Shown: in pieces, positions 25,544 to 33,634 of the stretch
Layout: the number at the start of each line of letters is the position of its first letter
Numbering within the stretch: the stretch's first letter is position 1
From: Gluconobacter sp. Dm-62
Lineage (GTDB): Bacteria > Pseudomonadota > Alphaproteobacteria > Acetobacterales > Acetobacteraceae
DNA length: 64,000 bases
Reading direction: 5' to 3'
Assembly (NCBI RefSeq): GCF_018256155.1
Contig: NZ_JAERLY010000006.1
Coordinates: forward strand, 1 to 64,000
Translations under genes and position numbers: made by a program
Notes under the pieces: generated by a model
Databases searched by the model: none
What the model saw: only the letters and a program-made list of their open reading frames with translations
Told to the model about the DNA's origin: nothing

Positions 25544-26610
25544 AAATCGCCTACATCATCAATTCGCTCGAGTGTGGCGGCGCGCAGCTTCCCATTCCGG
25601 ATATTGTATCCGTTCTGAAGGCCCGCGGCGGGGACGTGACCGTCTTCGCACTGGCCCGCAAGGACGGCCTGGCCATCCCGCTGGTCGAGGCCGCAGGCAT
25701 TCCCGTCCGCGTCCGTGAAGGCACAACGCGCGACCATATCGCAGCCTATCGCTGGCTGCGCGACGAGATGGAAGCCTTCCAGCCCGACCTGATCTGGACG
25801 TCCCTGAGCCGTGCAACACTTCTGGGACAACTCGTCGCCCTGCGCCACAAAACACCAACAGTCCACTGGCAGCATTGCGGACGCCTGAAGAAAGCCAATG
25901 CGTTCCTCCTCAGGCTGTGCCGCCCCTACACCACGCTCTGGGTCGCCGACTCCCAGTCCGTCATCACCTTCGCCGCCAAAGAACTCGGCCTCAGCGACAA
26001 TTTTGTAGCCTGGCCCATTTTCCGCGCCGATCCCAATGCGCCGCTGGCAACGCCCTGGCAGAACGGCGAAGTCGTGCGCGTCGGTTCACTGGGACGGCTG
26101 AATCCGGTCAAGGCTTACGATATCCTCTGCGAGGCCGTGGCCCTGCTGAAGGACCATCCCGACCTGCCACCGTTCCGTCTTCAAATTGCAGGCGATGGCC
26201 CCCTGCATGCCGCGCTTCTGGCCCGCATCGCAGACAAAAATCTGCCGATCGATCTTCCGGGCTATACGTCAAAACCCATGGATTTCCTGAAAACCCTACA
26301 CCTTTACGTCCAGTCGTCGCATTGGGAGGGCATGTGTGTTGCCGGGCACGAAGCCATGACCTGCGCCCTCCCGGTTGTCGCAACCCCCGCTGGGGAGCTG
26401 CCATCCAGCATTCTCGACGGCGAGACGGGGCGCATCGTGCCGTTCGACAACGCCCCTGCCCTAGCAGCAGCTCTGGCGGACCTGATTGGCAGACCGGCCG
26501 ACCTTGCGGCAATGGGCGAACGCTCCCGCGAGCGGGTTCTGGAGCGCTTCGGCCCGGAAGCCTTCACCCGCAACGGCAACGCCGTACTGGACCGTATTCC
26601 GGGCTTCTGA
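25540..26610 (+). CDS. GT4-family glycosyltransferase
   Basis: A 356-residue GT-B glycosyltransferase. The N-terminal half begins MKIAYIINSLECGGAQ, the acceptor-side glycine loop of GT4 enzymes. The C-terminal donor half has VGSLGRLNPVKAYDILCEAV, and the conserved GHEAMTCALPVVAT segment with the usual catalytic Glu in the EAM position. It is the last gene of the plus-strand block (ATGA overlap upstream) and probably transfers a sugar to the sphingolipid or its phosphate head group. A hairpin terminator overlaps its stop codon. Confidence 0.85.
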   Translation: MKIAYIINSLECGGAQLPIPDIVSVLKARGGDVTVFALARKDGLAIPLVEAAGIPVRVREGTTRDHIAAYRWLRDEMEAFQPDLIWTSLSRATLLGQLVALRHKTPTVHWQHCGRLKKANAFLLRLCRPYTTLWVADSQSVITFAAKELGLSDNFVAWPIFRADPNAPLATPWQNGEVVRVGSLGRLNPVKAYDILCEAVALLKDHPDLPPFRLQIAGDGPLHAALLARIADKNLPIDLPGYTSKPMDFLKTLHLYVQSSHWEGMCVAGHEAMTCALPVVATPAGELPSSILDGETGRIVPFDNAPALAAALADLIGRPADLAAMGERSRERVLERFGPEAFTRNGNAVLDRIPGF

Positions 26611-26622
26611 ACGCCCGGAATA
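26595..26622. terminator. Hairpin at the end of the GT4 gene
   Basis: TATTCCGGGC (26595-26604) and GCCCGGAATA (26613-26622) form a perfect 10-bp stem around an 8-base loop that contains the GT4 stop codon. No T tract follows on the plus strand. It can serve the convergent gene at 26631 as well. Confidence 0.6.
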
Positions 26623-26630
26623 CACGTCCT

Positions 26631-27521
26631 TCAGGCACCGAAGATCCGGCGCTTCATGTTCAGCAGATCCCGCTTCGGCCCGATCCCGATTTTCTTGACG
26701 TCGATCAGCGTCACCTGCCCGGCTGCGGAGAGCGTGTGCATGCCGTCCGGAAAGCGCCGGCGCAGGGTGGCCGGAATGGAAACCGTCAGCCCGGGCGTGA
26801 CTTTCGGCAGTTCACGCTCCAGCCCCTCAATCTCCAGAAGCCGAATGCCGCGCCCATAAGTGCCCTGGCAGTCCTGAGTCGGCAGGATGATCTTTCCATC
26901 CACGACAACCGGCGTGCCCCCGGGGCGCGCACCTGCACGGTCATTCAGGAAAAGCCCGAGATTCTTCCAAGGCCCCGTCAGCGTGTCCGCCACGGAAATA
27001 TTCAGCAGGCTCTGGCGCTCGGCCTTGCTGCCTGCAGGCGTCCAGAACATCCACCAGCGACCGGCATAATGAAGAGGGGTCGCATCGATTGCCGCTTCGG
27101 GGAAATCAAAAGCCTCGACCCGCTCCCACTCATGCGGAAATGACCTCGCACGGTAGAGCGAAAGACGCCCCGACGCACTTGCCTCGGGCAGCATATAAAC
27201 CGCACCCTCATGCTCGAACACGAACGGGTAGGACAGGTGCCAGGGCTCTTGCAGAACGGTTTCGCGCGACAGCATCCGCCCCGTACCGTCATAGATCAGG
27301 ACCTCGATCGTCCCTTTCGGGCTGCGGTAGTCGAAGGCCTCGGCAAAGACATACAGCTTCCCGTCACGCCAGACTCCGAACGGGTCCGCCAGAAAACGAT
27401 GGTCTCCGATATCGGGCAGCGTCGTGATGGGAAAACCGTTCAGACTGGCCGCCTCGACAACCTCCGCCAGAGGCGCGTGAACGATGGCGCAGCGCCAGTG
27501 ATCAGTTCGCAAAAATGGCAA
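26631..27521 (-). CDS. Beta-propeller protein related to the N-terminal domain of glucosamine inositolphosphorylceramide transferase
   Basis: A 296-residue protein with a five-bladed beta-propeller look: repeated FLADPFGVWRDGKLYVFAEAF, SYPFVFEHEGAVYMLPEAS and WWMFWTPAG-type strands, like GH32/GH43 folds. This pattern matches the N-terminal domain found in plant GINT1-type sphingolipid glycosyltransferases and in some bacterial proteins beside formyltransferases. It has no signal peptide, so it is probably cytoplasmic. Its place at the end of a sphingolipid locus supports a head-group role, as sugar transferase or sugar binder. Catalytic residues cannot be assigned from sequence alone. Confidence 0.65.
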   Translation of the reverse strand: MPFLRTDHWRCAIVHAPLAEVVEAASLNGFPITTLPDIGDHRFLADPFGVWRDGKLYVFAEAFDYRSPKGTIEVLIYDGTGRMLSRETVLQEPWHLSYPFVFEHEGAVYMLPEASASGRLSLYRARSFPHEWERVEAFDFPEAAIDATPLHYAGRWWMFWTPAGSKAERQSLLNISVADTLTGPWKNLGLFLNDRAGARPGGTPVVVDGKIILPTQDCQGTYGRGIRLLEIEGLERELPKVTPGLTVSIPATLRRRFPDGMHTLSAAGQVTLIDVKKIGIGPKRDLLNMKRRIFGA

Positions 27522-27602
27522 GGGGTAGTCTCCCGCAAAAATACCGCTTCAAAAAAACCTGTCGGGGCAGACGTAGAGCGCAGATCGGGGCAGGATGGAA
27601 CC

Positions 27603-28142
27603 ATGAGTGAGGCTCTTTCCGCAATTTCCGCAGACATCTCCTGCGGCCTACCTGAAACGCAACTGGCCATCCGCCGCGCCGTTCTCGGACTCTGCCGGAC
27701 AATGAACTGGGCGGCCATCAATGAATTTTCCCTCCCCGCCGCAGGGCGCAGGGCGGACATTATGGCGCTGCTGCCCGATCATTCCCTGACCTGTATCGAG
27801 ATCAAATCCGGCCTGCGCGATTTTCAGACCGATCAGAAATGGCCCGAATACCGCGACTGGTCCGACCGGCTGTTTTTCGCGGTGGATGACGGTTTTCCCG
27901 CAGACCTCATCCCGCCGGATGTGGGGCTGATCGTCGTCAGCGTGAGCGCCGTTCCCCCTGCCCTGCGGGACAGCGTTCTGGCAGAATGCACGATCATCCG
28001 GGAGCCAACGCTCCACAGGCTCGCTCCCGCCCGCAGGCGCACCCTGATGCATCTGTTTGCGACCACAGCCGCCAGCCGGCTCATGAGCCTTGAAGACCCC
28101 GCCATCACGGCGTCCCTCCGCGCCGCACGGCGCACAGACTAG
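27603..28142 (+). CDS. mmcB: MmcB-family DNA repair protein (putative endonuclease)
   Basis: A 179-residue alphaproteobacterial protein of the MmcB/DUF2-type restriction-endonuclease-like fold. The PD-(D/E)xK pattern is visible as ADIMALL...CIEIKSGLRDF, followed by KWPEYRDWSDRLFFAV. In Caulobacter MmcB is an SOS-induced partner in DNA damage repair; that link is family knowledge. I chose the ATG at 27603 because the family begins with the helix SEALSAISADISCGLPETQ. A longer frame upstream overlaps the divergent propeller gene. The phosphatase gene follows after 9 bases. Confidence 0.85.
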   Translation: MSEALSAISADISCGLPETQLAIRRAVLGLCRTMNWAAINEFSLPAAGRRADIMALLPDHSLTCIEIKSGLRDFQTDQKWPEYRDWSDRLFFAVDDGFPADLIPPDVGLIVVSVSAVPPALRDSVLAECTIIREPTLHRLAPARRRTLMHLFATTAASRLMSLEDPAITASLRAARRTD

Positions 28143-28151
28143 GACTGTTCC

Positions 28152-28940
28152 ATGACTTTCGATCCGATTGCCGTCCGCCTCGAAGCCGCCCGCAGCGTCG
28201 TCCGCGACGCAGCCCAGCTCGCCCTCTCCCTGCGCCCCGCTCCGGGCGGCCCGAGCGGAACCCTCAAGGGGCGGCAGGACTATCTGACCGAAGCGGACGG
28301 CGCCGTCGAAGCCCTCGTCAGCCGCCGCATCCAGGAGCTTTTTCCCGAAGACGGTTTTCAGGGCGAGGAAAACGGCACCACACGCGAGGGCGGTTTCCGC
28401 TGGGTCGTGGATCCGATCGATGGCACCTCGAACTATGCGCGTGGCCGGGACCGCTGGTGCGTCTCGCTTGGCCTTCTGGAGGGTGATGAGCCCGTCGCGG
28501 GTGTGATCGAAGCCCCGGCTCTGGGTGAAGTCTTCACGGCCCGGAAGGGCAAAGGCGCATTCCTGAACGGCAAGCCCATCAAGGCCTCCCCCATCACCAA
28601 TACGCAGGAAGCCATGATCGAAATGGGCTGGTCCTCCCGCGTTCCGGCCGGCGTTTTCAATGAAAAAATCGCCGCCATCATGGCGCTGGGCGCAATGCCA
28701 CGTTCGGGAGGTTCCGGCGCGCTCGCGCTGGCGGATGTGGCATGTGGCCGCTCCGACGGTTATCTGGAAATCGTCATCCAACTCTGGGATGTCGCGGCCG
28801 CACTGGTCATTCTCGCGGAATCCGGCGCGGCTGTATCGCCCTTCCTCCAGACCGGCGGCCTGACGGGCGGTGCGACTATCCTTGCAGCCGCACCCGGCGT
28901 CGCACAGGCTCTCTCAGCCGCGGTTGACGTGGAAATCTGA
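28152..28940 (+). CDS. Inositol monophosphatase family protein
   Basis: A 262-residue Mg2+-dependent phosphatase. The metal-site motifs are GEENG, VDPIDGTSNYARG, and a C-terminal QLWDVAAALVIL with the third Asp, in the standard order. The family includes inositol-1-phosphatase, histidinol-phosphatase and 3',5'-bisphosphate nucleotidase; the GTSNYARG segment and 260-residue length fit the SuhB/HisN-like group. A link to inositol-type sphingolipid heads is tempting because of the nearby GINT-like propeller gene, but it is not shown. It is co-directional with mmcB. Confidence 0.85.
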   Translation: MTFDPIAVRLEAARSVVRDAAQLALSLRPAPGGPSGTLKGRQDYLTEADGAVEALVSRRIQELFPEDGFQGEENGTTREGGFRWVVDPIDGTSNYARGRDRWCVSLGLLEGDEPVAGVIEAPALGEVFTARKGKGAFLNGKPIKASPITNTQEAMIEMGWSSRVPAGVFNEKIAAIMALGAMPRSGGSGALALADVACGRSDGYLEIVIQLWDVAAALVILAESGAAVSPFLQTGGLTGGATILAAAPGVAQALSAAVDVEI

Positions 28941-29028
28941 CATCCCCCTCGCCCCGCACTCGTGATTTGGCCGCATTTGGCGCATAGTGCGGGAAACATC
29001 TTTTCGATGACAGCAGAAGGTATCCTCC

Positions 29029-29907
29029 ATGACCCTGTCCGGTCTCCTGCGTATGACTACGCTCGTCGCCTCGGGCTGCATCGCCCTGTCAGCCTGCTCT
29101 GATGCGCCCCAGACCACAGCCAGCCAGCAGCAGCTCGTGGTCGATCGCGCCACGCTGGCCGTGCAGGATCTCTTCACGGGCACCACACCCGCGTCACGCT
29201 CCCAGAAACTTCTGGCGCAGGCCAAGGCCGTCATGGTCTGCCCGTCCGTGCTGAACATGTCGTTCGGGATCGGCGGCTCTGGTGGCCGCTGCGTACTGCT
29301 CAGCCGCGATGCGCGGGGCTCATGGTCCGATCCGGCGTTCTACCGTCTGAGCACGGCCTCGCTGGGACTACAGGTCGGCGTTCAGAGCGCGGAAACCATC
29401 CTGTTCATCATGTCCCAGCGCGGCATTCAGGCTATTCTGGACAGCCAGTTCAAGTTTGACGCCTCCGCTTCCGCATCCTTTGCCAGCATCGGCACGGGTC
29501 TGGAGGACAGCACGGCCGGCGCCCACAATACCGATATCTACGCCGCCCAGAAGAACGAAGGCCTGTATGCGGGTGCCGCGCTGGGTGGCTCGAAGTTGAC
29601 GGTCGATAGCGGTGCGAACCGCGCCTATTACAACCAGACGGTCGGCCCCGAAGACATCGTTGTAACGATGCGCGTCAACAATCCATCCGCCGATCCGCTG
29701 CGCCGCGCTCTGATGTCGGTCGCCCAGACTCCGGCAGCATCCACGGTCTCGTCCCGTGTGACGCAGGCCGCCGCCACAGCACGCAACACCGCCGCGCAGG
29801 ACGTTGTGGGCAACAGCCCCTACCCCACGACCTATGATGCCTCCCGTCCCTATTCGGCACAGGCCACCGGTGTTCAGAGTCAGAGCCTTGCTCCGTTGAA
29901 GCACTAA
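29029..29907 (+). CDS. SYLF/YSC84-domain lipoprotein
   Basis: A 292-residue protein with a lipoprotein signal (VASGCIALSAC, Cys at residue 24). Next comes a SYLF domain with the features KAVMVCPSVLNMSFGIGGSGGRCVLLSRD and AETILFIMSQRGIQAILDSQFKFDASASA. SYLF domains bind phosphoinositides in eukaryotes; bacterial members are periplasmic or outer-membrane lipoproteins of unknown role. The C-terminal 60 residues are Ala/Thr/Ser-rich and probably flexible. It is followed by a hairpin that separates it from the convergent mltG. Confidence 0.85.
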   Translation: MTLSGLLRMTTLVASGCIALSACSDAPQTTASQQQLVVDRATLAVQDLFTGTTPASRSQKLLAQAKAVMVCPSVLNMSFGIGGSGGRCVLLSRDARGSWSDPAFYRLSTASLGLQVGVQSAETILFIMSQRGIQAILDSQFKFDASASASFASIGTGLEDSTAGAHNTDIYAAQKNEGLYAGAALGGSKLTVDSGANRAYYNQTVGPEDIVVTMRVNNPSADPLRRALMSVAQTPAASTVSSRVTQAAATARNTAAQDVVGNSPYPTTYDASRPYSAQATGVQSQSLAPLKH

Positions 29908-29913
29908 TACACT

Positions 29914-29941
29914 GTCCCGCCCTCTCTCCGGAGGGTGGGAC
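29914..29941. terminator. Hairpin between the SYLF gene and mltG
   Basis: GTCCCGCCCTC (29914-29924) pairs with GAGGGTGGGAC (29931-29941) with one G-T wobble and a 6-base loop. It lies between two convergent genes. No clear T tract is present on either strand. Confidence 0.6.
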
Positions 29942-29942
29942 T

Positions 29943-30992
29943 TCAGTTCGGGTTTGCGGGTGCCGCTGTCAGATGCGCGTGATAGGCGCGGATGTTTTTA
30001 TCCTGATCGGCGAGCGTCTCGGCAAAATTATGCCCGCCCGTCCCCGACGCCACGAAATACAGCATTTTCCCGTCCGCCGGATGCGCAGCCGCGTCCAGCG
30101 AACTCTGCCCCGGCGAGCAGATAGGGCCGGGGGGCAGTCCCGCCTGTAGATAGGTATTGTACAGCCCCGGTGTCTGCAGGTCCTCATGCGTCAGGGGCGC
30201 GTCCAGCGTGCCTGCGCCATTGCTCAGGCCGTAGATCACGCTCGGATCCGTTTGCAGTCGCATACCCAGTTTCAGACGGTTCAGAAACACGCGCGCCACC
30301 ATGGGCCGTTCGGACGGCACAGCCGTCTCACGCTCGATCAGGGACGCCAGAACCAGCAGTTCCTGCGGAGACTGGACCAGCCCGTCCAGCGCCTCGACAT
30401 TCCGTCCGTCCCAAGCTGCGGCGAGCTTGGCCGCCATCATTTTCTGTAATTTTTCTGCCAGAGCCTGACGCTGCGTTCCCCAGACATAGGAGACAGTCTG
30501 CGGAAAAACCGTCCCTTCCGCGAGCGTCGGCAGATCACCGCTCAGTGCGGGGGCCTTGCTCAGAATGGCTGTGATTTTGGCCGCCGTCAGACCCTCAGGG
30601 ATTGTCACCTGATGGGAGACGGGTTTGCCATGACGGAGGATCTCAAGGACATGCGCGACAGAAACCCGGGAGGGAAACTGGAGTTCCGCCGCATGGATCT
30701 GGCCGTCACGATGCGTCAGAAAGGTCGCAATCCGGAAAAAAGTGCCGGAGGCCCAGGTCGGGGAAAGAATTCCATCGTCCTGAAGGGCTTTCGTCACACG
30801 GGCATTGTTGCCGTGCGGAATAACGAAAGTCTTCGGGTCCTGTAGCGGACCCGGATCAGTATAATGACCGTACCCCGCAGCCAGTCCGGCCACGAGCAGA
30901 AGCGGCGCCCCGAAGAGCGCCAGCTTGCGGCCAGCCTTTGGAGGAAGAACGAGCTTCCGCGGTTCTTCGCTGTCAGACTGGCCTTCAGACAT
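29943..30992 (-). CDS. mltG: Endolytic murein transglycosylase MltG
   Basis: Cuts nascent glycan strands and so terminates peptidoglycan chains; located in the inner membrane facing the periplasm. The 349-residue product has a single membrane anchor at about residues 24-41, a LysM-like/YceG middle part, and the catalytic Glu in LASLIERETA (E220). Downstream come the conserved RLQTDPSVIYG and YNTYLQAGLPPGPICSPG segments. It begins 17 bases after fabF and so extends the fatty acid operon, an arrangement also seen elsewhere. AGGAAGGG precedes the start. Confidence 0.92.
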   Translation of the reverse strand: MSEGQSDSEEPRKLVLPPKAGRKLALFGAPLLLVAGLAAGYGHYTDPGPLQDPKTFVIPHGNNARVTKALQDDGILSPTWASGTFFRIATFLTHRDGQIHAAELQFPSRVSVAHVLEILRHGKPVSHQVTIPEGLTAAKITAILSKAPALSGDLPTLAEGTVFPQTVSYVWGTQRQALAEKLQKMMAAKLAAAWDGRNVEALDGLVQSPQELLVLASLIERETAVPSERPMVARVFLNRLKLGMRLQTDPSVIYGLSNGAGTLDAPLTHEDLQTPGLYNTYLQAGLPPGPICSPGQSSLDAAAHPADGKMLYFVASGTGGHNFAETLADQDKNIRAYHAHLTAAPANPN

Positions 30993-31009
30993 TAAAAACG
31001 AACCCTTCC

Positions 31010-32296
31010 TCAGTCCTTGAAGCGCTTGAGGATGATGCTCGCATTCGTCCCGCCAAAGCCGAAGCTGTTGGACAGGGCAACGTCGATCTTGCGCTTCTGC
31101 GCCACATGCGCAACGCGGTCGATCACGCTTTCACGCGCCGGGTTGTCCAGGTTCAGCGTGGGCGGCACGATACCGTCACGGATGGCCTGAAGGCAGAAGA
31201 TCGCCTCAACCGCACCGGCCGCACCCAGAAGATGGCCGATGGCCGACTTCGTGGAGGACATGGCCAGACGCTTGGCGTCATCGCCAAAGAGGCGCTCGAC
31301 CGCATCAAGCTCAAGGTCATCCGCCATGGTGGAGGTGCCGTGAGCGTTGACATAATCGATGTCGGCTGTGGTCAGGCCACCGCTGTTGCGCAGCGCGGCC
31401 TTCATGGCACGGAACGCACCGTCATGTCCCTCGGCCGGAGCCGTGATGTGATGGGCGTCGCCGGACATGCCGTAGCCGCCGATCTCGCCATAGATTTTCG
31501 CACCACGGCGCTTTGCGTGCTCAAGCTCTTCAAGCACGACCACACCAGCACCCTCACCCATGATGAAGCCGTCGCGATCCTTGTCCCACGGGCGCGATGC
31601 CTTGGTCGGATCGTCGTTGGAGCCGGTGGAGAGCGCACGGGCCGAGCAGAACCCGGCAATACCGAGCGAGCAGATAGCGGCTTCCGCACCGCCAGCCACC
31701 ATGACATCAGCGTCGCCATACTGGATGAGGCGTGAGGCGTCACCGATGGCGTGAACGCCGGTCGCACAGGCCGTCACGACAGCATGGTTCGGTCCCTTGA
31801 ATCCGTAGCGGATCGAAAGGTGACCGGAAATCAGGTTGATCAGCGCCGCGGGAATGAAGAACGGCGACAGACGGCGGGCCTTGCCGCTCGAAACCGTCAG
31901 GGCACCGTCATAAATCGTCTGGAGACCGCCGATACCCGAGCCGATCATCACGCCTGTGGCACAGCGATCGTCCTCGTCCTCAGGCTTCCAGCCTGAATCC
32001 TCGACAGCCTGAATGGCTGCGGCAAGGCCCAGATGGATGAAGCGATCCATCTTCTTCTGGTCCTTAACCGGCACCCAGTCGGACAACGTGAGACCACCTT
32101 CCGCCGTCGGGCCGTCCGGAACCTGTCCAGCGACCTGGGCAGGAAGTTCGGAAGGATCGAAATGCGTGATCCGGCCAATGCCGGACTGTCCTTCGATCAG
32201 CCGCTTCCATGTCAGTTCCGCGCCCACAGCCAGTGGGCTGACAACACCGATACCGGTTACGACGACACGCCGCCCGTTAGTTGCAGTCCCGCTCAT
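31010..32296 (-). CDS. fabF: Beta-ketoacyl-ACP synthase II
   Basis: Elongates fatty acids by condensing malonyl-ACP with acyl-ACP (KAS II). The 428-residue product has the active-site Cys in VVTACATGVHAIGDA (C177), the two catalytic His regions (NAHGTSTMADD and KSAIGHLLGAAG), and the final Gly-rich FGFGGTNAS segment. I chose the ATG at 32296 because GAGG lies 8 bases upstream; an in-frame ATG at 32314 adds six residues. It follows acpP, from which a GC-rich hairpin separates it. Confidence 0.95.
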   Translation of the reverse strand: MSGTATNGRRVVVTGIGVVSPLAVGAELTWKRLIEGQSGIGRITHFDPSELPAQVAGQVPDGPTAEGGLTLSDWVPVKDQKKMDRFIHLGLAAAIQAVEDSGWKPEDEDDRCATGVMIGSGIGGLQTIYDGALTVSSGKARRLSPFFIPAALINLISGHLSIRYGFKGPNHAVVTACATGVHAIGDASRLIQYGDADVMVAGGAEAAICSLGIAGFCSARALSTGSNDDPTKASRPWDKDRDGFIMGEGAGVVVLEELEHAKRRGAKIYGEIGGYGMSGDAHHITAPAEGHDGAFRAMKAALRNSGGLTTADIDYVNAHGTSTMADDLELDAVERLFGDDAKRLAMSSTKSAIGHLLGAAGAVEAIFCLQAIRDGIVPPTLNLDNPARESVIDRVAHVAQKRKIDVALSNSFGFGGTNASIILKRFKD

Positions 32297-32391
32297 CGAT
32301 GCCTCTTGTCTCACGTTATGTCCGGGTCTTGCAGTCGGGCCTCATGAAAAGCCCGACTGTTCTTCCGCCTTGTCTGGCAAGACGGGCATCC

Positions 32392-32411
32392 GGAGCCGGA
32401 AAACCGGCTCC
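32392..32411 (-). terminator. Hairpin between acpP and fabF, likely partial stop
   Basis: GGAGCCGG-AAAA-CCGGCTCC is a perfect 8-bp stem with a tetraloop, just past the acpP stop. A second weaker GCCCG/CGGGC pair lies nearby. There is no long T run, so it may only reduce reading into fabF, which fits the known need for more ACP than FabF. Confidence 0.55.
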
Positions 32412-32419
32412 AGTCAGCC

Positions 32420-32659
32420 TCAGGCTGCTTTCTGCTTTTCGATATAGTCGATGGCATCCTTGACGGTTGCGATCTTCTCGGCTGCATCTTCCGGGATTTC
32501 AACGGAGAAAGCTTCTTCGAAAGCCATGACCAGCTCGACCGTATCGAGGCTGTCAGCGCCCAGATCGTCGATGAACGACGCGTCCGGCGTTACCTTGCTT
32601 TCGTCCACACCGAGGTGCTCGACAACGATCTTCTTTACCTTGTCAGCAATATCGCTCAT
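32420..32659 (-). CDS. acpP: Acyl carrier protein
   Basis: The housekeeping fatty-acid carrier. The 79-residue acidic product has the phosphopantetheine site [12 protein letters not shown] (Ser37) and ends in EKQKAA. AAGGAAC precedes the ATG at 32659; an in-frame ATG at 32680 is outside the family start. It lies between fabG and fabF in a standard fab operon, with 222 bases upstream that probably hold its own strong promoter. Compare the divergent carrier protein at 17285. Confidence 0.96.
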   Translation of the reverse strand: MSDIADKVKKIVVEHLGVDESKVTPDASFIDDLGADSLDTVELVMAFEEAFSVEIPEDAAEKIATVKDAIDYIEKQKAA

Positions 32660-32745
32660 CTGTCTGTTCCTTATGCCCATCCGGGACCCTGTTGCCCGTC
32701 CGGTGCGTTACATCAAAACTCGTACTGCCGTCTGCCAGTCCGGAA

Positions 32746-32766
32746 GCCCGGAGATCCCTCCCGGGC
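32746..32766 (-). terminator. Hairpin in the fabG-acpP gap
   Basis: GCCCGG (32746-32751) and CCGGGC (32761-32766) form a short perfect stem with a 9-base loop, downstream of fabG and upstream of acpP on the minus strand. There is no T tract. It may fold in the acpP leader. Little else is visible in this 222-base gap. Confidence 0.35.
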
Positions 32767-32881
32767 AGAGCCACCCCCGTCAAAGGGGAAGCATTGCCGC
32801 CGGAAGAACCGGACATCAGCCTCAAGCAGGCCGGGCAAAGCAGCGCGCGATTAGCATGCTTTAACCAAAAAGGCCAAGCAT

Positions 32882-33622
32882 TCACACCATCGCCATGCCA
32901 CCATTGACGTGCAGGGTCGTACCCGTGACCCATGCCGCCTCATCGGAAGCCAGATATACTACTGCGGACGCCACGTCACCAGTATTCCCCATCCGACCGA
33001 GCGGAATGGACCCAACCAGCTTCTCACGGACAGTTTCCGGCAGCACATCCGTCATCGGCGTAGCAATGAAACCGGGAGCCACGACATTGACCGTGACACC
33101 ACGCGGACCGGCTTCCTGCGCCAGAGACTTGCTCATGCCCACGATGCCGGCCTTGGCGGCGGCGTAGTTGGCCTGACCGGCATTACCCGTCGTGCCTACC
33201 ACGGATGCGATGGAGATGATGCGCCCCGCACGACGGCGCAACATGCCTTTGAGGGCAGCGCGCGCCAGACGGAACGGGCTTTCCAGATCCACGGTCAGAA
33301 CCTGCGACCAGTCACTGTCCTTCATGCGGATGGCGAGCGTATCGCGCGTCAGGCCGGCATTGTTGACCAGAATATCCAGCGGAGCCCCCGCAACAGCTTC
33401 GGCCTTGGCGACGAGGCCGTCAGCCTCGGCAGGGTCTGACAGGTTGGCGACGGCGATATGGGCGCGCTCGCCCAGGCTGTCAGCCAGTTCCTGCAGGGCC
33501 GCTTCGCGCGTGCCGCTAAGCACGACCGTTGCGCCCTGTTCATGAAGCTGGCGGGCGATCGCAGCGCCGATGCCGCCTGATGCGCCCGTGACGAGGGCCG
33601 TCTTGCCGGTAAGAGAGAACAT
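32882..33622 (-). CDS. fabG: 3-oxoacyl-ACP reductase
   Basis: NADPH-dependent short-chain dehydrogenase for the first reduction of each fatty-acid elongation cycle. The 246-residue product has TGASGGIG at the cofactor site, the NNAG motif (ILVNNAGLTRD), a catalytic Ser-Tyr-Lys set with NYAAAKAG, and the FabG-type C-terminus GTTLHVNGGMAMV. It follows fabD by 12 bases and precedes acpP. The standard length and the operon context leave little doubt. Confidence 0.95.
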   Translation of the reverse strand: MFSLTGKTALVTGASGGIGAAIARQLHEQGATVVLSGTREAALQELADSLGERAHIAVANLSDPAEADGLVAKAEAVAGAPLDILVNNAGLTRDTLAIRMKDSDWSQVLTVDLESPFRLARAALKGMLRRRAGRIISIASVVGTTGNAGQANYAAAKAGIVGMSKSLAQEAGPRGVTVNVVAPGFIATPMTDVLPETVREKLVGSIPLGRMGNTGDVASAVVYLASDEAAWVTGTTLHVNGGMAMV

Positions 33623-33634
33623 GATCGGTTGTCC

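Noticed and set aside
27210-27602. Longer frame upstream of mmcB
   Set aside because: It overlaps the divergent propeller gene and is absent from the family; the ATG at 27603 fits.
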